A stretch of 64,000 bases of DNA, taken from positions 2,889,825 to 2,953,824 of the forward strand of contig JAQFVV010000064.1 in assembly GCA_028023455.1 (NCBI GenBank). The letters run 5' to 3'. A program made the position numbers and the translations under genes. Every line of letters starts with the position of its first letter. The stretch's first letter is position 1. Source of the DNA: Epiperipatus broadwayi. Taxonomy: Eukaryota > Onychophora > Udeonychophora > Euonychophora > Peripatidae. The notes below the pieces were generated by a model. The model made no database searches. It was given only the letters and a program-made list of their open reading frames with translations, and had not been told where the DNA came from. Shown here in pieces: positions 1 to 11,459 of the stretch.

Positions 1-2659
1 AATTGTAGAATTCAACTTGGTTAGCTTAATTTAAAATTTAAATTTTTATAATTAAAACAAAAAAAAAACTGTAAAGAAAAAAAAAACTTTAATATGTAAA
101 GCGAAAGATTTTCAAAAGAAATGTTTTCTAAAATGAAGGAAAGGAGGAGGGGAAATGGTCTCGAAAAATTATTTGAAGTTAATTTGTAAAATGTATCAAA
201 AATAAATCACCGATCCAATCTATTGACAACTTGTCTAAAAAAAGTGAATAGCCAGCGAAATTGATGACTCATTATCAGTTATCATTGACAATCTGTCAAA
301 GCGGAGACGACATCCCCGATATGAAAGATGCGCCGAAGATTAAAAGTCAATATGCTTGAGAATAGATAACCAAAGTACTCAGCCATACGTTTTCTTTAAC
401 TAAAATATTGACAAACAGATACGTCATATATATATATTAAGTGAAAGTGTAATAATGCAGAGAATAATGTATTATTTGCCTGCAATGCCTATGAACTGGA
501 TTTCGAACCTTAGCCAATATGCATTTTTTTTTTTTTTTACGTAGCAGATTATAGATAATTAATCAAGTCATCTAGTTATTAGTAAACAGCTAAAGTCTAA
601 ACTTGTTCGATGAAGGAAAATCGAAAAAAAAAACCTTCAACAATCTGATATTTAAATAACTTTGTTAAAATATATTCTACTTCACTGTTTCTCTATAGAA
701 ATATTTGATCTGCAGTGAATTATTTAAAGTAATTTTATCTTGTTTAGCTGAATATGTGAGATTTAAAAACAAATTGGTTTTTTATTTCAGCTGATACATA
801 ATATAGAAACAAAAAAACTGATACACTTTATAAAATTCAATATATTGCTGGCAAAATGCAATAAATATTATATTTAAAATAGTCTGGCAGTGCTGATGTT
901 GCATGGAGGTTGGAGTGCGACAGATGCATTATCCGCGTGAATGTGAGATAGTTTGCTACGCTTTACATCTTTAACTCAGAAAATATAAAATAATTACAGA
1001 AAATAAGCCTACAAGATTTATATATGTTGCAGGATTTTTTACAATTCACACCAGGGTGAGAATATAAATCATATCCTCGTGGTAATTGGAATTTAATTTT
1101 TCCCATTATTGATCACTTTAATAGCAAAACTATCTATTTGTGAAAAAATTAATTCAAACGAACTCATTCTATTTATACTTTATTGTAAGTCACATCTAAA
1201 ATAACTATATAAAATATTACATTCAAATATCAGCCTTTCAAGCCAATTGTGCATGCGCTTTGCGAGTGTTAATAATAAATGAATACTTTCCTTTCCAATA
1301 CAAGATATAGTATTTATGCAGGAATAAAATGAATCCACTTATTCCTACAACTCAAATGCTTATATATGAGCAATCTGAAGTACTGGCAAGGAAAGCGTGA
1401 GGATAGACTACTCACTTTATGCTAAATTTAGTTTTGGGTTTTGTTAATGATTTATGCCAGTTACTGCCCCCCCCTTCCAGTTTTAGAGCTTCTTTGGGTA
1501 TTAAAGTGCCAAGGTTTCAATGTATGATTATGTTTTAATTTATGATTAGAATATCAATTTGGATAAGACCTATCCATATACATCCTAATTAAAAATATAT
1601 ATTTTATAATTTTTTTTTTTTTTTTTGAGATTTGAAATTGCTGTGTCTGGTCTGTAACTATAGTTACCAGAAACGTAACAATTATATGACCAAAAAGATT
1701 TCAACAGAAAACTCACAGATCATATTTTATGACTGTATAGTTCACTATTTTATTGAACCCAATGAAGGTAAAACTATGCATTGTAACAGTATACATATAT
1801 GCCATTACATCACTTTCAAATAAAATTGAAAAAGATCTATAAATAAAATTGTCCCCAAATAGAACTATATATAAAACAAGAGAATGTAATAATTTTATTT
1901 AAATTAGTATATATGTAATCCACAGACAAACTAATTATATAATTATTTAAAGTTAAAAATCTAAAAACAAGATTTGATTTTAATATAAAAGAATAAAAAA
2001 AAGCTGTTAATTAGTTCTACTTTTAATCTTGGAATGGAAATGATTTTTTATAATGACGTAATAGCAAACAGGTCCTTGGGCATAAAGCAGATAAGATAAA
2101 TAATTTAAAAATACTAGTGATAAAATTTTGAGTTCCTGCTCTAAAGCAAGCTGGCCAATGATGATGGAAATAAACACATGGTCCACAGACAAAAGTCATC
2201 ACCACCAATAAGAATAGTGTCAAGCCAGGCAAGATCAATCCTGGAATTTGATGATAAGAATTCAAAATGATATAAAAAGAAAATTTTTTAATGGAGATTT
2301 AGATTTGGATTGCTCTTGTTGATTGCATGTTATTTAAATATATTTATAAGTGTATTGTGGATCTCCAAAATGTAGGAGTCACATAATAATTTATGTTCCC
2401 CATATTTGCACCAGCTGAGGTGGCTTCCAGAGTAATGGTTTCTGGAAAGCAGCAAACAATGGACTTCTCTTCATCTAGAATAATATGAAATGGAAAGAAG
2501 CTTGAATTGTGTAATGCATCAAGGACTGCAAGAACAGACTTTAATAAATCTACAGCATTGGAAAGGTGGAAAGTATGAACTTTTGCTTTAAATAAACTTT
2601 AATTATATAATACAAACTTTTCCAAGTAGTAATTTTAATCATCGCTTAAACTTTAAAAG
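1..2659. other. AT-rich intergenic DNA, no gene seen
   Basis: I see no coding region, RNA gene or repeat family that recurs in the window. There are homopolymer A and T tracts and short open frames without family resemblance. The two overlapping minus-strand frames near 2007-2265 are hydrophobic by composition, with no recognisable domain. Confidence 0.6.
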
Positions 2660-3086
2660 AAATCATTTATCAAACATCACATGATCACCATCTCTACACT
2701 AGCACATAATTTGTTGTAAACAAAGGCAAAACTCCCCATACAGTAGTACCACCCTGTGCCAAACAGAGTAATCAATGGATGCCAGAAGGCTTGTGCATAA
2801 AATCCCTATCTAGCTTAGATTGAATATATTAACAATGTTTTCAATTTCATTCTCATAGTTTTGTAGTAAAGTAGAGTTAAAAGGTGGCTGCTGGAGAGTT
2901 GCATTAGATCCTAAGATCTAGGTGCAGTGCTCTCAGATCCAAGGTTCCTCACTGATGATGGCTACAAGCCAGAAACTAGTCTGGGGATATTGGATGAGTA
3001 GGCACTAGATAGGGATTTTATGCACAAGCCTTCTGGCATCCATTGATTACTCTGTTTGGCACAGGGTGGCACTACTGTATGGGGAG
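2660..3086 (+). repeat. Foldback element, hammerhead family 2 (best copy)
   Basis: Two inverted arms of 82 bp, at 2732-2813 and 3005-3086, match at all but one position (A versus G in the stretch GTAGT[A/G]CCACC). They enclose a loop of about 190 bp that holds an intact hammerhead motif. The near identity of the arms suggests a recent copy or arm homogenisation. The flank at 2660-2730, containing ACATCACATGATCACCAT, recurs inverted near 8130, 56780, 57205 and 62615, so the family is longer than the arms. No protein is encoded, so it must be non-autonomous. No convincing target duplication was found. Other copies are at 7922-8087, 56590-56770 and 56950-57200. Confidence 0.8.
2946..2987 (+). 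ncRNA. Hammerhead ribozyme motif, type I, intact core
   Basis: The parts lie in hammerhead order. Helix I is UCCUCA (2946-2951) with UGGGGA (2982-2987), six pairs including one G-U. The core CUGAUGA is at 2952-2958. Helix II is UGGCU/AGCCA around the loop ACA (2959-2971). GAA follows at 2972-2974. Helix III is the palindrome ACUAGU (2975-2980). The cleavage base is C2981, in the preferred triplet GUC. All conserved core bases are present. From family knowledge, such RNAs self-cleave after this C. Helix III is only two pairs with a tiny loop, as in newt and PLE hammerheads that may act as dimers. It sits in the loop of the foldback element. Activity is inferred. Confidence 0.78.
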
Positions 3087-3430
3087 AAATCACTTATCTG
3101 ATTAAAATGTTAAGTTATTTATTATAATTTGTATATATGTGTTTGATATAATTTCCATTCTTGTAAATTTCATTTAAATTAATTATTTAAAAATAGGTGT
3201 AAATGGCTGCAAAGATTTATATGATTATGTTAGTTTAAGTGGGTTAATTTTGAAATAATTGTTTCATAGTTAGGTCAGTGTTGTTGGATAGATGTACAAA
3301 TGTTTGATGTCAATGTACTTTGGGTAAGCACTCATTCTCTTGTGGCATGTTAGCATACAGGGCATAATACCCACCTAAATGTATAGCCCAAAAGTGTAAC
3401 CATCATGTTACCAATGGTCATAGATGTATT

Positions 3431-5671
3431 TCCTACATCTGGGGTGGACAATTAGTAGCCCACAGGCCACATGCAGCCCAGTAAGAATTGTTTGTGGCCG
3501 ACCAAGAGTCAGAAAAAAATCTGCCTTGAATCGAGATTTCCTTTCCATGCACGATTGAAGATTCATCTCATATTTTCCACTAGGATTCCCATGTCAATAT
3601 GCATGCACAGTGTAGATATAATGTGCAGTGTTTTTCCAGTTGATCTAGTTAATTTCAGTTCTGTCTTTGCAACAGTAAATATATAAATTTCCAACTTTAG
3701 TGAAACCATGAACCTCCAAAAAAAATGTATCAGTGATGACTTCCATGTGTTTAATGAAGAATGGACAAACAAATATTTCTTTGGTAATACAGTTGAATAA
3801 AGCAGTGTGTTTATTGTGTCATGAGATGATAGCCATATTTAAGAAGTACAATCTGAAATGACACCACGGAACAAAACATAGCTAATTTGGCTCCAAACTT
3901 TCTAAGGAGGAATGCAAAATAAAAGCTGAGTGTAAAAAGGCTGAAGAATCAACAAACATTATTTATAAAGCAATCAACACTTCAAAATAGTGCTAGAGAA
4001 GCAAGTTTCATAGTAGCCTACAACTTTTCTAAACACAACAAGCCTTTTTGCGATGGTGAGTTATTAAGCAGTGTATGGTAGAGTGTGCAAGCATAGTGTG
4101 CCCTGAAGTGAGAAGCAAATATGAAAGCATTTCATTGTTAAGAAGAACTATAGTTGAGTGCACTGACTCAATTAGTGATGAATTCACAGAACAGTTGAAG
4201 ACTGTGAACAAAGATTTTATTTGGTTTTCTTTGGCACTATATGAAGGCACAGATAATGAAGACACTGCACAATTACTCATCTTTATCCATGGAATTAATG
4301 AAAATTTAATCATCACAGAGGAATTATTTGTCCTAGAATCAATGAAAGATAGAACCACTGGTCAGTACTAGCTTGAGTGTGCTGTGAATTGTGTGGAAAA
4401 AAGTGGCTTATCCTGGAACAAAATGGCAAGAATTACAATAGATGGGGCCAGAGCTTTCAGTGGAAAAAATGTAGGTATGGTTAAGCTTTTGAAAAACAAA
4501 TTACAAGCACAAGACAAAGACAGTGATATATTATCTTTTATTGCATTTTGAATCAGGAGAGCCTTTGTAAAACTGTGTTGGACTTAAAGCATGTAGTAGA
4601 TCTTATTGTTAGCGTGGTGAACTCAATCAGAGCAAGGGCACTCCACCAACAACAGTTCAGATCTTTTCTTGAGGATGTGGAGGCAAAATATGAAGACATA
4701 ATTTACCACAACAGTGTGAGGTGGTTGAGTCTGAGAAAAGTGATAAAAAGAGTCTGGGCATTACAGAATGAAATCCTCTTATTTCTGGACATGAAGAAGA
4801 TATCTCATGATTTTGTTACAAAAATAGGATGTGAGGAGTGAAGATATGAGATGATATTTGCACCTAATGTATTTGAGAAATTGAATGAACTGAATGTGAC
4901 ATTGCATGGAAAGGGGTTGTTTGCGCATAAATTGTGAAAGCATGTAAAATCATTCAAAGGAAAACTAGGTCTATTTGCAAGGCAAGCAGGTGAAGACAAT
5001 TTTTGTCATTTTCCCTTTATTAGAAAAACAGAAAGACTAAATTCAATTTGCTCTCTTATCCTTTCACTGCTGATATTGACACAGCACCTGAGGAGCTGCA
5101 GCTTGAATTTATTGACATGCAGTCAGATCATACTGTGAAAGAAATGTTTAATGCTGTGACCTTATTTGACTTTTACAAATCTTTGTCAGCAGAAAAATTT
5201 CCATGTATGAAGAAATTTGCTGGGAAAATGTTCTCTATATTTGTGTCTACATATATTTGTGAGCAAAGTTTTTCTTGCTTGAAGATCAACAAGAGTAAAT
5301 ATAGATGCTCTTTGACAGAGATCAACTTGCAGGCTGTGATGAGAATCTCAACAAGCAATCTCACTCCTGATTTAAAAAAAAAAGTGTGATGGGGTACATT
5401 TGTCTCATTAAACTGATTCTAAAGTTAAATAAGAATCAGTTTAATATGCTTGCAGCTATAGATGATATGAAATTAGCACAATAAATAAATTGAATAAAAG
5501 TACCACTATTTTATTTATATTTATTATTTTTTTATGGTACAATTTATACCTTTTCTGAAATGCAAAGTTGACTAATGAATGTAATCATTTTAAAAGATGC
5601 GGCCTTCCGCTAACCTTCACTTACACAAAATGGCCCCTGAGCCAAAACAATTTTCCACCCCTGTCCTATGC
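3431..5671 (+). mobile_element. hAT DNA transposon relic (Charlie/GTF2IRD2-like)
   Basis: The element runs from 3439 to 5663. Its ends are inverted: CTGGGGTGGACAATT at the left, and the reverse complement of CAGGGGTGGAAAATT at the right. It is flanked by the 8-bp duplications TCCTACAT (3431-3438) and TCCTATGC (5664-5671), which differ by transitions only. An 8-bp target duplication is the hAT hallmark. The interior holds a broken transposase. It is a dead fossil: three frames are used, and the divergence of the two duplications points to age. Confidence 0.85.
3721..5389 (+). pseudogene. hAT transposase pseudogene, GTF2IRD2/ZBED-like
   Basis: A cut-and-paste transposase broken over three reading frames. 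From 3790 a zinc-finger-like segment reads CLLCHEMIAIFKK and ends HHGTKH, across a stop. The frame 4075-4371 continues the core. At about 4430-4470 ITIDGARAFSGKN resembles the hAT block around a catalytic Asp. The frame 4548-4841 holds YHNSVRWLSLRKVI, the conserved W-L-S block. The frame 5048-5389 ends in the C-terminal dimerisation region, with EQSFSCLKINKSKYR. These blocks match the transposase from which vertebrate GTF2IRD2 was domesticated. Several stops and at least two frameshifts exclude function. Confidence 0.85.
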
Positions 5672-6443
5672 CAATGATTTTCTTACGCTCTTGTTGGGAC
5701 AGTAAGCCAGCAAAGACTGCTATCCCCATTTACAGAGCATCTCGGATTTCCATTTTTTGTATCACCCATTGGGAAGTGGATTGTTCCTATCTGTTGGTGA
5801 AATTTATTAATGATCATGAGAAAGATGCTCATTCCTTCCCACCATGATTCTTTATTTCTCTAATGATATCATGCTACAGATGTAAATTTCTGTCAGCATG
5901 ATTGTGTTATGCTAACAATCTCATTTTGCATTGATCATATCGGTATATCAGTAAGCTAGCATTGGTTTAATCATGACATTTTAGCCTAAGATTAAAAAGG
6001 ATTGGGTTGGTTATATGCATAAACTATGTAGCGTATTTACACTTAACAAAATATTAAAATTGCATTGAATTCTTTTAAAGTGTACCCATATGTCGATATA
6101 ATTTAAATCAAATATATTCACTAATTAATTTAATTTTCAGAATTTTTCCTTTTAATGTGTGTGTGCATTATAATAAAATATTTTGTTGAATTAATTTTGG
6201 TAGTCATTTATTTATATATTTTTATTAATAATATTTTTTAAAATCAAGAAGTAGAAATTTTAAATATTCAGAGTGATATTTTAAGCTCAGCTTCTCCATA
6301 AGCTAGTGATTGGGGCTTTTGGTTCGATAAAAGAGTAACCTCTCCCATATGTATCTGTTGCCTTTATAAATGTTTTAGGTTCAAATAGCCTAGTAGTGTC
6401 CTGGCATTGCAGATAGATTTGTGAGGATGCATTGACCATTATA

Positions 6444-6525
<82 letters not shown>

Positions 6526-7921
6526 AGATGTTCCTGATATATTTATAAATATATTGTTAAACTGATTTGCATAGTATACATACAGTTTGCATTTAGACTT
6601 ACACAAAATAATCTGTTTTGTCATAAAATTCTGTCAGCCATTCTCATTTTCAGTCTTCCTTTGTCTGATTTTTATGTAGCAACTCCAGTGGTTGATCAAG
6701 CAACCTTCAGATCATTTTGGCAGTCTGTATTTACATATGCTTGTTTTTCTCTGTTCTTTGGGATAATCATACATTATGTAGAATATTCCAGGAATTTACA
6801 TGTGTAACATTACTTAATTTAATAAATGTTACAATCTGATATAATATTAACAACAAAATACTTTTCTAAAATACCCATTACTTGGATTTGAATATAGACC
6901 AGTAAAATATGAATTTTTTAAACTATAATTAGGCATAGGATTATTTTCAGTACCTGGTCTGAACTAATCCCAGCCAACTATTCTATATTATCAGTAAATG
7001 AGTACCTAGTTTCTTTTATTTAGAGGCTACTATAAACACTGAAAGATGTTCAAACCTTCCTCACCCAGTAATTAGAAAATCTAAAAAATAATGCCTTTTT
7101 TTACTGTTGACTGTAGCAGAAGAGGCTTTTATTCATTTTTGCTCTAAAAATGCTTTGAAAAAATAATAAACACCTAACACGCATTATTACTAATTTACAT
7201 ACAGTTGAAAAAATACGAATGCAAGCATTAAAATGTAGCTATGAAACATTTTAAAAACTTTCAGGTTGCATCTTCTAAATGGCACATAGACAACTGATCT
7301 TTTTTGCATTTTCATTCTTTGTTTTCTAATTTAGTTTTTCTTCAAAATATACTTTAGTATCTTGGTTCAAGCAAAATTTATATTGTTTCTAGTGTCCAGA
7401 GTCTATATGTTGATAATAATTCATTTATTGTGATATGAAATTCATATATTACTACTAATATAGCACAAAAAGCCTTACAACCTTGATTTTTTTTTTTTTT
7501 AATCTATGATCATTATTACACTTTGCTTCTACAATACTGGTCAGAGAGATTTTTCGTTTATCTTCATCTATTTTTATACATTGCTTTATGTTTAAAGAAA
7601 ATGAATTGATTATTTTAAGGTTTTAGTTGTATTAGCTGATTCTCATTGTCATATCTTTTCTTCACTTTAATGTTCATGATATTTTCAACTTTTCCTGACA
7701 ATTTTTACCTGTCATCCATAATCATATTTTTTTCCTTCATTGTATTTTTTTTACTGTTTTACATAATAAATCCTAAAACCCATTTCTTGAGATACATTTT
7801 CAAGAACATTTGTAGATATGTGTCTGCAAGTATACCCACATCAAACACAAGTGTTGTTCTTTCACTAACCATTCACAGCCTATTATATTCTGTTGCATAC
7901 ATATCTTTAACATTATTAAAA
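5672..7921. other. AT-rich DNA with a (TA)n locus, no gene seen
   Basis: No coding region is supported. The frame at 7646-7945 is rich in Phe, Ile and Ser because of T-rich sequence, and it runs into a repeat; I do not count it as a gene. The only notable structure is the (TA)n tract listed separately. Confidence 0.55.
6441..6523. repeat. (TA)n microsatellite with palindromic TAGCATA/TATGCTA
   Basis: About 80 bp of alternating TA. It is interrupted by ATAGCATA near the start and TATGCTAT in the middle, which are reverse complements of each other, so the left half folds on itself as a hairpin. Confidence 0.9.
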
Positions 7922-8087
7922 CAGGCAAAACTCTCCATACAGTAGTGCCACTCAGTGCAAGCCAGAGTAATCAATGGGTGCCAGAAGGCTTGTGCATAAA
8001 ATCCCTATCGAGTGCCTACTCATCCAATATCCCCAGACTAGTTCTGGCTTTCACTGAGTGACATTACCGTATGGAACTTTTTGCCTG
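7922..8087 (-). repeat. Short foldback copy, hammerhead family 2
   Basis: A 166-bp element with 36-bp imperfect terminal inverted repeats that begin CAGGCAAAA at each end. The interior matches the 2.7-3.1 kb copy, including GCCAGAAGGCTTGTGCATAA. The hammerhead remnant lies on the minus strand near 8020-8070. It keeps GCCAGAACUAGUCUGGGG, but the CUGAUGA box and the 5' half of helix II are damaged. The following 70 bp (to about 8160) match the family flank. Confidence 0.75.
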
Positions 8088-8160
8088 ATTTAATAACAGT
8101 TAAGAGCAAGCATAAGAAATGGTGCTCATGTGATGTTTGGTGGTTTAATCTCTAACACTA

Positions 8161-9246
8161 CTGAGATTTTTGCTCATTGACTTTTTCTCACTCTGTTCCA
8201 TAGATGGAAATATTCAATAATATAATATATAATGTGCTTGGAAATGCCTTGTATAATGAAAGAATTATAGACTCAGAAACTAATAGTTCTGAATCAAAGT
8301 TTATCAACTCACATTACATCATCTGTAAAAGCAACAATTTGATTATTAGTTACTTGAAAAGCATTAAGTTGCCACTCTATTTTATTTCTTACATTTGAAA
8401 ATAGTTCAAAATTTTAGTTTAATAACCTCATATAAAAAAAAATCTACAGACAAGAAAACCTTTAGAAAAATTATTTAATCATATGGATTTTTAATCTACT
8501 GATAAGATGTCACAGGCACTAGATAACATATATATATATATTGAGAATAGCTAGTTCTTCTCACAACTGTAAAATAAAAACTGATTGTTAAATAGGAGTT
8601 TAATTGTGTTAAAGTTATTAAAAGATTTACATAAATGAAATAATCATTTGGCAGATTTTAAGTCATAAAAATAGGATTTAATTTTTATTGGGTCTATCAG
8701 TAAAAGAAAAAAAATGGCTATTTTTTTTTTCTTGTATAATTCTTTTTTTACATTTTTTTTTTTTTTTTTAAAGAAAAAAAACAAACAAAAAAGGATTAAG
8801 ATCTGGAATATAAGTAGAAAATTTTATTTTTCAAAAAAAAAAAAATGAAAACATAACAAACTCAGATTAAGATATTTATGTCTGAAGAAATTATGTGATT
8901 TTTCAATTAGGATATAAATAGAGTATTTTTTTAAAAAAGACAATCTTTCTTATAAAACGAAAATCAATTGATCAAGGCTTAATATAGTAATTTTGAAGTA
9001 ATCACGTGATCAGATGGAAAAGTGATATCAGGATCCTTTTTAAGACAAAGGAGTAGAACTAGAGATTTTAGTAATGGCGATTTCAGCAGCACAATCTCAT
9101 CTTGAAAGTCTGATGCTAAACTCAACTCACTCCTAGTTTTAAAAAATGATTTTTAAAAAGCCATATAATATTAGGAAGCTTACAAAATAATGTTTTAAAG
9201 TCTTGCTAAAAGCTGATCATTTCTGATCCAATTACATAACTACTTT
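8161..9246. other. AT-rich DNA, no gene seen
   Basis: Homopolymer A/T tracts around 8700-8850 and otherwise unremarkable sequence. The 64-codon frame at 8204-8398 has no recognisable feature. Confidence 0.5.
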
Positions 9247-9426
9247 TAATATAGGGTATATGAGCACAGACTTTCACACCACCCACCACTCTCCACTCTA
9301 TCTAATAGCACCGATACACCTAAACACATATATGCTGAAAATATAAATAATCACCAATATCCGTATTTCATGCTAAACCAGCAATCATCAGTTGGTCCAA
9401 AGTCTGTGCTCATATACCCTATATTA
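9247..9426 (-). repeat. Compact inverted-repeat element, hammerhead family 1
   Basis: A 180-bp element bounded by perfect 28-bp inverted repeats (9247-9274 and 9399-9426), each containing GGGTATATGAGCACAGACTT. It is an internally deleted relative of the longer family 1 copies at 17.8, 18.3, 26.2, 32.6 and 63.0 kb. It retains a hammerhead on the minus strand. It is MITE-like in shape, but its ends do not match a DNA transposon superfamily I recognise. A (TA)n tract follows at 9427-9452. Confidence 0.8.
9353..9396 (-). ncRNA. Hammerhead ribozyme motif, family 1, core intact
   Basis: Read on the minus strand. Helix I is ACCAA with UUGGU, five Watson-Crick pairs. CUGAUGA follows directly. Helix II is UGCU/AGCA around GGUUU, closed by a U-U mismatch. 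Then comes GAA. Helix III is AUACGGAU, two pairs with a tetraloop. The cleavage base is A, in the allowed NUH triplet AUA. All core bases are present; the weak closing pair of helix II would lower activity. Five other copies of this motif, each with different mutations, support the same consensus. Confidence 0.7.
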
Positions 9427-9427
9427 C

Positions 9428-9452
<25 letters not shown>

Positions 9453-9458
<6 letters not shown>

Positions 9459-11043
9459 GGTATATAACAAGCCTGTGCTTCAGTTATTATAACTACTTTT
9501 AGTAAAAGAAATGTAGAAAAAGGAAAATACCCGTGGAAGAAACTCTGAAGTACTCTTATATATTGATTTATCCAAAATCATGGTTGTCTCAAATAGAGTT
9601 GAACTGAAAAGAAAATAATTGCTAAACTGTAAACCTGGAGCTACAAAAGGAAAAAAATTTGGATGAAAATAAATATGGAGAAAGCTATAACAAAAAATCT
9701 GGAGTTAATAGATTGACCCCAAAGAAAAACACTTAATTCATCAACTACAAAAGAAGATTTAACCTAAAATTTTTGGATATTAAAGATATTGTTGATGTGT
9801 GAAAATATTCATTTATAAATGTTAGTTTATAGGGAACTGAATCATTGAGAATATTGAATATTTTTTAATAGTTTGTTGAAAAGAATTTTTATTTTACTGG
9901 GGTAAAATGTTATGAAAACATTTTTATTTTCAAAAGAAATCAGGGAGAAGGTTCAAGTTAATGTTAGTTTGCTTTCTTTATTGAGAAATAAATTTTTAGG
10001 GTTTGATTATTGTAAAAGAATAGCTTATCTACATTATATATATATTAATTAACTAAGAAGAATCAGAAGGAAATAATAATCATATGTGTTAAATAAAATT
10101 ATATGAGTATTGCATAGCTATGGTTGATCAATGTGTATTAACTTTGGATTTGACATTTTCTTTATTTTTTAATTTATTTTTTACTTGTTAGTTAATTTTT
10201 TTTTTTAATAATAATAATTTCCAACTTTTTTTTTTTTTTTTGTCTTTATTCTTCTGGCTATTTCTTCTGAGCGTCACCAGTATGCATAACTGATTTCATC
10301 ATAAAGTTGTACTTTAAGGGATTTGTAGAATATTCTAGTGAAATTATTTAATTTTCACTTATTCACAATCATGACGGTCCTTATTATTCCACAGCTAGTT
10401 CAGACATAATAGTATTTAAAATATATAGATATGAGGGTATGTGTGTGTATATCCAAATGGTTCTTTGCAGAATTATTTGGATGAAGCTAAGGTTCATAGT
10501 AGTCACCATTAAACTTCACATATTTCACTTTATTTCATAGATTCTTGATAATTAGTTTATGGGTGGCTACACTTGAAGTACCAGTTGATCTTGAGCATCG
10601 ATGATGATTAGGATTGCTACATGATCCCAATATTATTTGTTTATTATTGTAGATATGATTAACATGTCCATGCAGATGAAATATTGATGATTGCTTTTAT
10701 ATTATGCCCTAATTTTGGCAATGACTTAATGATGATGAGCCTAAAATTTTACATTGTGTACCATTTTTAAATACAATCACAAAGGATGACTCTTAACTCT
10801 TGATGATTAATTCTGTCCAATATTATCATATTTATTATTTATTATTCACTTTCATTGATGATTTTTGCTCATTTTCTATGCTCAGTAAAACAATGATGCT
10901 TTTGAGGATGATGATTTTGTATCTCTCCTGATATCCCCTTATTTTATGTCATTAATATATATATATAATGCTAACCTTATTTATCGACACTCTGTAGAAA
11001 TTTTCTGGTGTTTCAAGTGACAATAAGAAAAAAATAACTTTTT
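9453..11043. other. AT-rich DNA, no gene seen
   Basis: No coding region or shared repeat recognised. T-rich tracts occur at about 10190-10240, and GATGATG-rich sequence at about 10590-10920, without clear repeat structure. Confidence 0.5.
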
Positions 11044-11088
11044 GCTAAACATATGTTTCAGTCAATAAAACTTAACATCATCAGCAGC
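11044..11088 (-). ncRNA. Hammerhead-like motif, unrelated context
   Basis: Minus strand. Helix I is GCUG with UAGC, four pairs including a G-U. The core CUGAUGA is intact. Helix II is GUUAA/UUGAC, five pairs with one G-U, but its core-proximal position is a U-U mismatch. GAA follows. Helix III is the palindrome ACAUAUGU and the cleavage base is U. All core bases are present. I found no second copy in the window, so there is no comparative support. It could be the hammerhead of another retrozyme or of a PLE terminus. Confidence 0.5.
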
Positions 11089-11459
11089 TCAGGCAAACAG
11101 CTGATATTCACAAATACAAACAAACAATCACTATTAAAAATAATTAAAAAGTTCAATATGATCTTAAAGATTGAATAAAATAATATAATCAAAATAATAG
11201 CCTCATGACAAAGATTCAAATTACTACTGAATCAAACTTGGAAGTTGATAAAGAATAAAGAAAATGTTAACATCACAAATTAAAAATGACTATGATTGGA
11301 ATAAAGAAATGGATTACAATTTAAAAGTAATTTTTAAATAAAAGATAGAGGGCATAAAAGATTGAAATAAATAAATGAGAAAGTATTGGATTGAAGGTTG
11401 AAGAAGAGAAAGTATTGGCATAAATACAGTTTGGAGGAAATAAAAGAGCATCTGAAGCA

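Noticed and set aside
6441-6523. Regulatory palindrome
   Set aside because: Explained by alternating TA with two interruptions; no further evidence for a binding site.
7646-7945. 99-codon hydrophobic frame as a membrane protein gene
   Set aside because: Phe/Ile/Ser-rich because of T-rich DNA, no family resemblance, and it runs into a foldback repeat.
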